Assembly: GCA_016125165.1 (NCBI GenBank)
Contig: WGMH01000003.1
Location: forward strand, 496,001 to 560,000
Length of the DNA: 64,000 bases
Reading direction: 5' to 3'
Source: Alphaproteobacteria bacterium
Lineage (GTDB): Bacteria > Pseudomonadota > Alphaproteobacteria > Micropepsales > Micropepsaceae
The translations under genes were made by a program, and so were the position numbers. Positions 61,695-64,000 of the stretch are shown here, one piece after another; position 1 is the first letter of the stretch; every line of letters begins with the position of its first letter. A model generated the notes under the pieces. The model was given only the letters and a program-made list of their open reading frames with translations, ran no database searches and was not told the origin of the DNA.

Positions 61695-61710
61695 ATGACG
61701 CTTGCGTCAT
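61695..61710. promoter_or_regulatory. ATGACGC palindrome upstream of the diiron oxygenase
   Basis: ATGACGC (61695-61701), TT, GCGTCAT (61704-61710): a perfect 7-bp inverted repeat 47 bases before the ATG, in the 121-base gap between the ferredoxin and diiron genes. It fits a dimeric repressor/activator site, which would give the oxygenase its own promoter. No regulator in the window is known to bind it. Confidence 0.5.
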
Positions 61711-61769
61711 TTTTGGGATTTGACGAAGATCAATAACCGTAAATTTTTTATGGCTTTTGCGAATGGCTC

Positions 61770-62090
61770 TCAGTACTGGGATTTGGGGGTGCGGACCACG
61801 AGGCCTTCAAGCTCGGGGCCGGCCTTGATCTGGCACGCCAGCCGACTTTGCTCGTTCGGCTCTTGCGCGAACTTGAGCATCTCCGCTTCCAGCGACTGAA
61901 CCGGCGCAAGGCGCCCTACCCATTCCGGGTCGACATAGATATGGCAGGTGGCGCAAGCGCAGGCGCCACCGCAATCGCCGTCGATTCCGGGTATGCGGAA
62001 TTTGAGTGCAGCGTCCATGAGCGAAAGACCATCCGGCACATCAACTGTGCGCGCACTGTTGTCGTGGGCGATAAAGGTGACGTGAGGCAT
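61770..62090 (-). CDS. [2Fe-2S] ferredoxin, adrenodoxin/plant type
   Basis: 106 residues. Cluster ligands Cys40, Cys46, Cys49 and Cys86 (C-x5-C-x2-C ... C) match vertebrate-adrenodoxin-like ferredoxins; Cys44 is an additional cysteine. Family end LVVRTPKSQY follows. It transfers single electrons. I start at the ATG at 62090; the longer frame is not family-like. It lies upstream of the ferritin-like diiron oxygenase, so it is a candidate reductant, and a possible FNR site is found 62 bases upstream of the start. Confidence 0.9.
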   Translation of the reverse strand: MPHVTFIAHDNSARTVDVPDGLSLMDAALKFRIPGIDGDCGGACACATCHIYVDPEWVGRLAPVQSLEAEMLKFAQEPNEQSRLACQIKAGPELEGLVVRTPKSQY

Positions 62091-62151
62091 GGCGCATCGA
62101 ACCTGCAAAATTCCCAGTTTCGGAATTTAAGCGCGCCGGGCCGATGGATGT

Positions 62152-62165
62152 CTGATCTGCATCAA
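62152..62165. promoter_or_regulatory. FNR/FixK-type box, one mismatch
   Basis: CTGAT-CTGC-ATCAA against the consensus TTGAT-N4-ATCAA: only the first base differs. It lies upstream of the ferredoxin ATG (62090, on -). If bound at -41.5, the ferredoxin transcript would start near 62117, 27 bases before the ATG. Confidence 0.55.
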
Positions 62166-62231
62166 AAACCAAGACGATCGCGCGCAAACGGCATGCGGCA
62201 TTTCGTCAAGCGCCGCGAATTGTTGCGAATT

Positions 62232-62245
62232 TGATCCGCGTCAAG
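62232..62245. promoter_or_regulatory. FNR/FixK-type box upstream of ompW
   Basis: TTGAT-CCGC-GTCAA matches the consensus TTGAT-N4-ATCAA except for one base. Its centre is 63.5 bases before the ompW ATG, so a -41.5 class II activator position predicts a start near 62280, 22 bases before the ATG. OmpW is an FNR-type target in other bacteria. Confidence 0.65.
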
Positions 62246-62301
62246 GATTGCGCGGCTTCGCACTTTTATCAAAGGGCGAAATCACGAAGGGGATATCACT
62301 C

Positions 62302-62934
62302 ATGCTTCGCAATCGTCTCATGCTTGCAGCCGCAGCCGTCGCGCTCGCGAGCGTGTTTTCCGTGCCGGCTCTTGCGGATGACGCCGCCGGCCAAAGCCCA
62401 TGGCAGATTCGCGCACGCGCCATCTACGTTGTGCCCGATGAAAGCGCCAAGATCACTGTGATCGGTGGCGATGTCAGCGTCGATGACGCCGTTGTTCCGG
62501 AAGTTGACGTTACCTACTTCCTCGACAACAACTGGAGTCTCGAACTGATCGCGGCGACGACGGAACACAACGTCAAGCACACGCCAACTGGCATTGATCT
62601 TGGCAGCGTGTGGCTGCTGCCGCCGACGCTGACGGCACAATACCATTTCGATGTTGATGGGCCGATCCGCCCCTATGTCGGCGCGGGTATCAACTACACG
62701 ATCTTTTACAACGTCGATGATCCGGCCGGCTTTGATATCAAATACGAAAACCGCTTCGGCTGGGCGCTGCAGGCGGGTGTGGATATCCCGTTTGGTGACC
62801 AGGGCTACTTCTTCAATCTTGATGTGAAGAAGCTGTTCCTCTCGACCAATGTGAATATCAACTCCGGCTTCATCAAAGCCAGTGTCGATCTGAACCCTTG
62901 GATTGTCGGAGCGGGCGTAGGCCTCCGCCTCTGA
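62302..62934 (+). CDS. OmpW family outer-membrane protein
   Basis: 210 residues. Signal peptide (MLRNRLMLAAAAVALASVFS, cleaved near ALA-DDA) and an eight-stranded beta barrel with the family blocks WQIRARAIYVVPDES, VPEVDVTYFLDNNWSLELIAA, GPIRPYVGAGINYTIFYNV and a C-terminal VGLRL. The ATG at 62302 follows AAGGGGA. OmpW is a small hydrophobic-channel porin. A FNR-like box upstream suggests induction when oxygen is low, which would match its position beside hemN. Confidence 0.9.
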   Translation: MLRNRLMLAAAAVALASVFSVPALADDAAGQSPWQIRARAIYVVPDESAKITVIGGDVSVDDAVVPEVDVTYFLDNNWSLELIAATTEHNVKHTPTGIDLGSVWLLPPTLTAQYHFDVDGPIRPYVGAGINYTIFYNVDDPAGFDIKYENRFGWALQAGVDIPFGDQGYFFNLDVKKLFLSTNVNINSGFIKASVDLNPWIVGAGVGLRL

Positions 62935-62971
62935 CAAGCTGACGCGGCGAATCCCGAGCCGCCGCGTCTCC

Positions 62972-63031
62972 GCCTCGCTCGCCTGGCCGCCATCCCTTCC
63001 CTGGCGCGGTCAGGCAGCGAGGCACTTTTTT
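62972..63031 (+). terminator. intrinsic terminator after ompW
   Basis: An imperfect long stem pairs 62972-62990 (GCCTCGCTC-GCCTGGCCGC) with 63006-63023, followed by T6 at 63026-63031. The stem is interrupted by one mismatch and one bulged base. It ends ompW transcription just before the convergent hemN gene. A second, shorter hairpin (ACGCGGCG/CGCCGCGT at 62942-62967) lies before it without a T-run. Confidence 0.78.
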
Positions 63032-63040
63032 GGATTTTTG

Positions 63041-64000
63041 TTAGACCGCTACGGAGTGAACGGCTTCGCCACGCGCCAGATAGGTGTCGAAAAGCGAGCC
63101 AATGGCGCGCGCATAGGCGCGGTCTGTGACGCGGACTATGCTGCCGTCCAAGATCACATAGCCTTCATCCGCCAATATCTTGAGGTCGGCCAGCTCGCTT
63201 GCGAAATCGCCTTGCTTGAAGCCGTACTGCTTTGCGATGGCGTCCAGATCAACCCGCAGATCACACATGATGCGCTCAATGATCGCGCGCCGCGCCTTGT
63301 CATCGGCCGTCACGGCGACGCCACGCATCACGGTCAACTCACCGGTCAATGTGGCTTCGCGATATTTGCGCGGATCAGGTTCGTTCTGGACGTAACCCTG
63401 CGGCAGCTTTCCGATTGCCGACGCACCAAATGCCACGATCGCAGGCGCGTCATCGGTGGTGTATCCTTGGAAATTGCGGGCCAGACTGCCCTCGCGCTGC
63501 GCGGCAGCCAGACTGTCTTGCGGCAATGCAAAGTGATCGATGCCAATGGGCACATAGCCGGCAGCGGATAGTACCTGACGTGCAAGTTCGAACTGCTCCA
63601 CCCGCTCCGCCGCGCGCGGAAGTGTGCCCTCGTCGATCAGACGCTGATGTGCCTTGAAATGCGGAACATGGGCGTAACCGAAGATCGCAAACCGGCCGGG
63701 CCGGAAGGTGAGCGACTTCTCGATCGTTTCCTTGAGCCCGGCATCCGTCTGGTGCGGAAGTCCATAGATCAGATCGATATTCAGATCTCTTATGCCAGCG
63801 GCACGAAGACGATCTATCGCATCCTTTGTGCATTCGTATGTTTGAATGCGATTAATGGCCTTTTGAACATCGGTTGCGAAATCCTGCACGCCGATGCTGG
63901 CGCGATTGACGCCCAGACGCGCCAAAGCCGCTATGGTTTCATCCTTGAGGCCCCGCGGATCGATCTCGATGGCGATCTCAGCATCTGACGCAATAGCGAA
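63041..64000 (-). CDS. hemN: oxygen-independent coproporphyrinogen III oxidase, N-terminus outside the window
   Basis: The frame remains open through the right edge (the visible start is internal), giving about 320 C-terminal residues of HemN. Visible: AIEIDPRGL, GVNRASIGVQDFATDVQKAINRIQ, LNIDLIYGLPHQTDAG, RFAIFGYAHVPHFKAHQRLI, LARNFQGYTTD. This is the standard radical-SAM HemN; the CxxxCxxC cluster site lies upstream of the window. It decarboxylates coproporphyrinogen III without O2 for haem. It is normally under FNR/FixK-type control, in line with the boxes nearby. Confidence 0.94.
   Translation of the reverse strand, partial: FAIASDAEIAIEIDPRGLKDETIAALARLGVNRASIGVQDFATDVQKAINRIQTYECTKDAIDRLRAAGIRDLNIDLIYGLPHQTDAGLKETIEKSLTFRPGRFAIFGYAHVPHFKAHQRLIDEGTLPRAAERVEQFELARQVLSAAGYVPIGIDHFALPQDSLAAAQREGSLARNFQGYTTDDAPAIVAFGASAIGKLPQGYVQNEPDPRKYREATLTGELTVMRGVAVTADDKARRAIIERIMCDLRVDLDAIAKQYGFKQGDFASELADLKILADEGYVILDGSIVRVTDRAYARAIGSLFDTYLARGEAVHSVAV

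Noticed and set aside
1..64000. tRNA, rRNA, CRISPR arrays, transposases or integrases
   Set aside because: Reading both strands, I found no T-loop/anticodon patterns, rRNA-like segments, spaced direct repeats or DDE/tyrosine recombinase ORFs. A tRNA or covariance-model search would settle it.

Overview
This 64 kb, mostly GC-rich window reads as chromosome of a Gram-negative alphaproteobacterium. The evidence is a lipid A operon, a DUF4170 and a DUF2093 gene beside waaA/lpxK and xseA, the pdxH / dnaJ-like / fabI / histidine phosphatase / aroC neighbourhood, the HDAC-like / xseB / ispA / dxs / tlyA / 23S-type methyltransferase operon, and FNR/FixK-type boxes near hemN. The TonB receptor next to TPR-sulfotransferases, the many GST, acyl-CoA and serine-hydrolase genes and the C13 peptidases suggest an oligotrophic Caulobacterales-, Micropepsales- or Sphingomonadales-like lineage; the genus cannot be fixed from the sequence. 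I see no rRNA, tRNA, CRISPR array, transposase or integrase.

Layout. (1) 1-5420: overlapping lipid A/Kdo operon on + (DUF4170, MsbA-like exporter, waaA, lpxK, LpxL-like acyltransferase). (2) 5363-10656: Tat-type M23 peptidase, DUF2093 and xseA on -, with a GFA protein and an AT-richer orphan membrane protein between xseA and purD. (3) 10771-16317: phosphotransferase, PAS histidine kinase, acyl-CoA dehydrogenase, PAP2 phosphatase, TerC protein. (4) 16320-22134: MFS transporter, two GST-fold proteins, a TetR regulator with a palindromic operator, an HCCA-isomerase-type protein and an MBL hydrolase, which together look like a glutathione/xenobiotic cluster. (5) 22131-26138: tadA and a rluB-type gene, then an accessory stretch with two overlapping genes for 44- and 50-residue leader-like peptides, GC-rich repeats, a second GFA protein, and an AT-richer two-gene cassette ending in a TIR-domain protein. 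(6) 26221-37145: SDR, CDF transporter, pdxH, Sel1 protein, J-domain protein, a degenerate response regulator with a partner, two hydrolases, fabI, histidine phosphatase, aroC. (7) 37199-40801: secreted protein, methyltransferase, two C13 (caspase-like) peptidases. (8) 40805-46656: RNA methyltransferase, tlyA, dxs, ispA, xseB, HDAC-like gene, an isoprenoid/housekeeping operon. (9) 46657-53715: highly biased TonB receptor and two TPR-sulfotransferases. (10) 53716-64000: sppA, enoyl-CoA hydratase, serine hydrolase with a membrane tail, alpha/beta hydrolase plus secreted PI-PLC-like protein, diiron oxygenase and ferredoxin, OmpW, and the start-truncated hemN.

Most interesting places: the tandem leader-like peptide genes (23394-23680), the TIR cassette (24643-26138), the response regulator with Glu at the phospho-acceptor position (30954-31535), the C13 peptidase pair, the TonB receptor/sulfotransferase block, and the two FNR-like boxes between the ferredoxin and ompW genes. 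Coordinates and start choices come from reading the sequence; no homology search was run, so family names rest on motif recognition.
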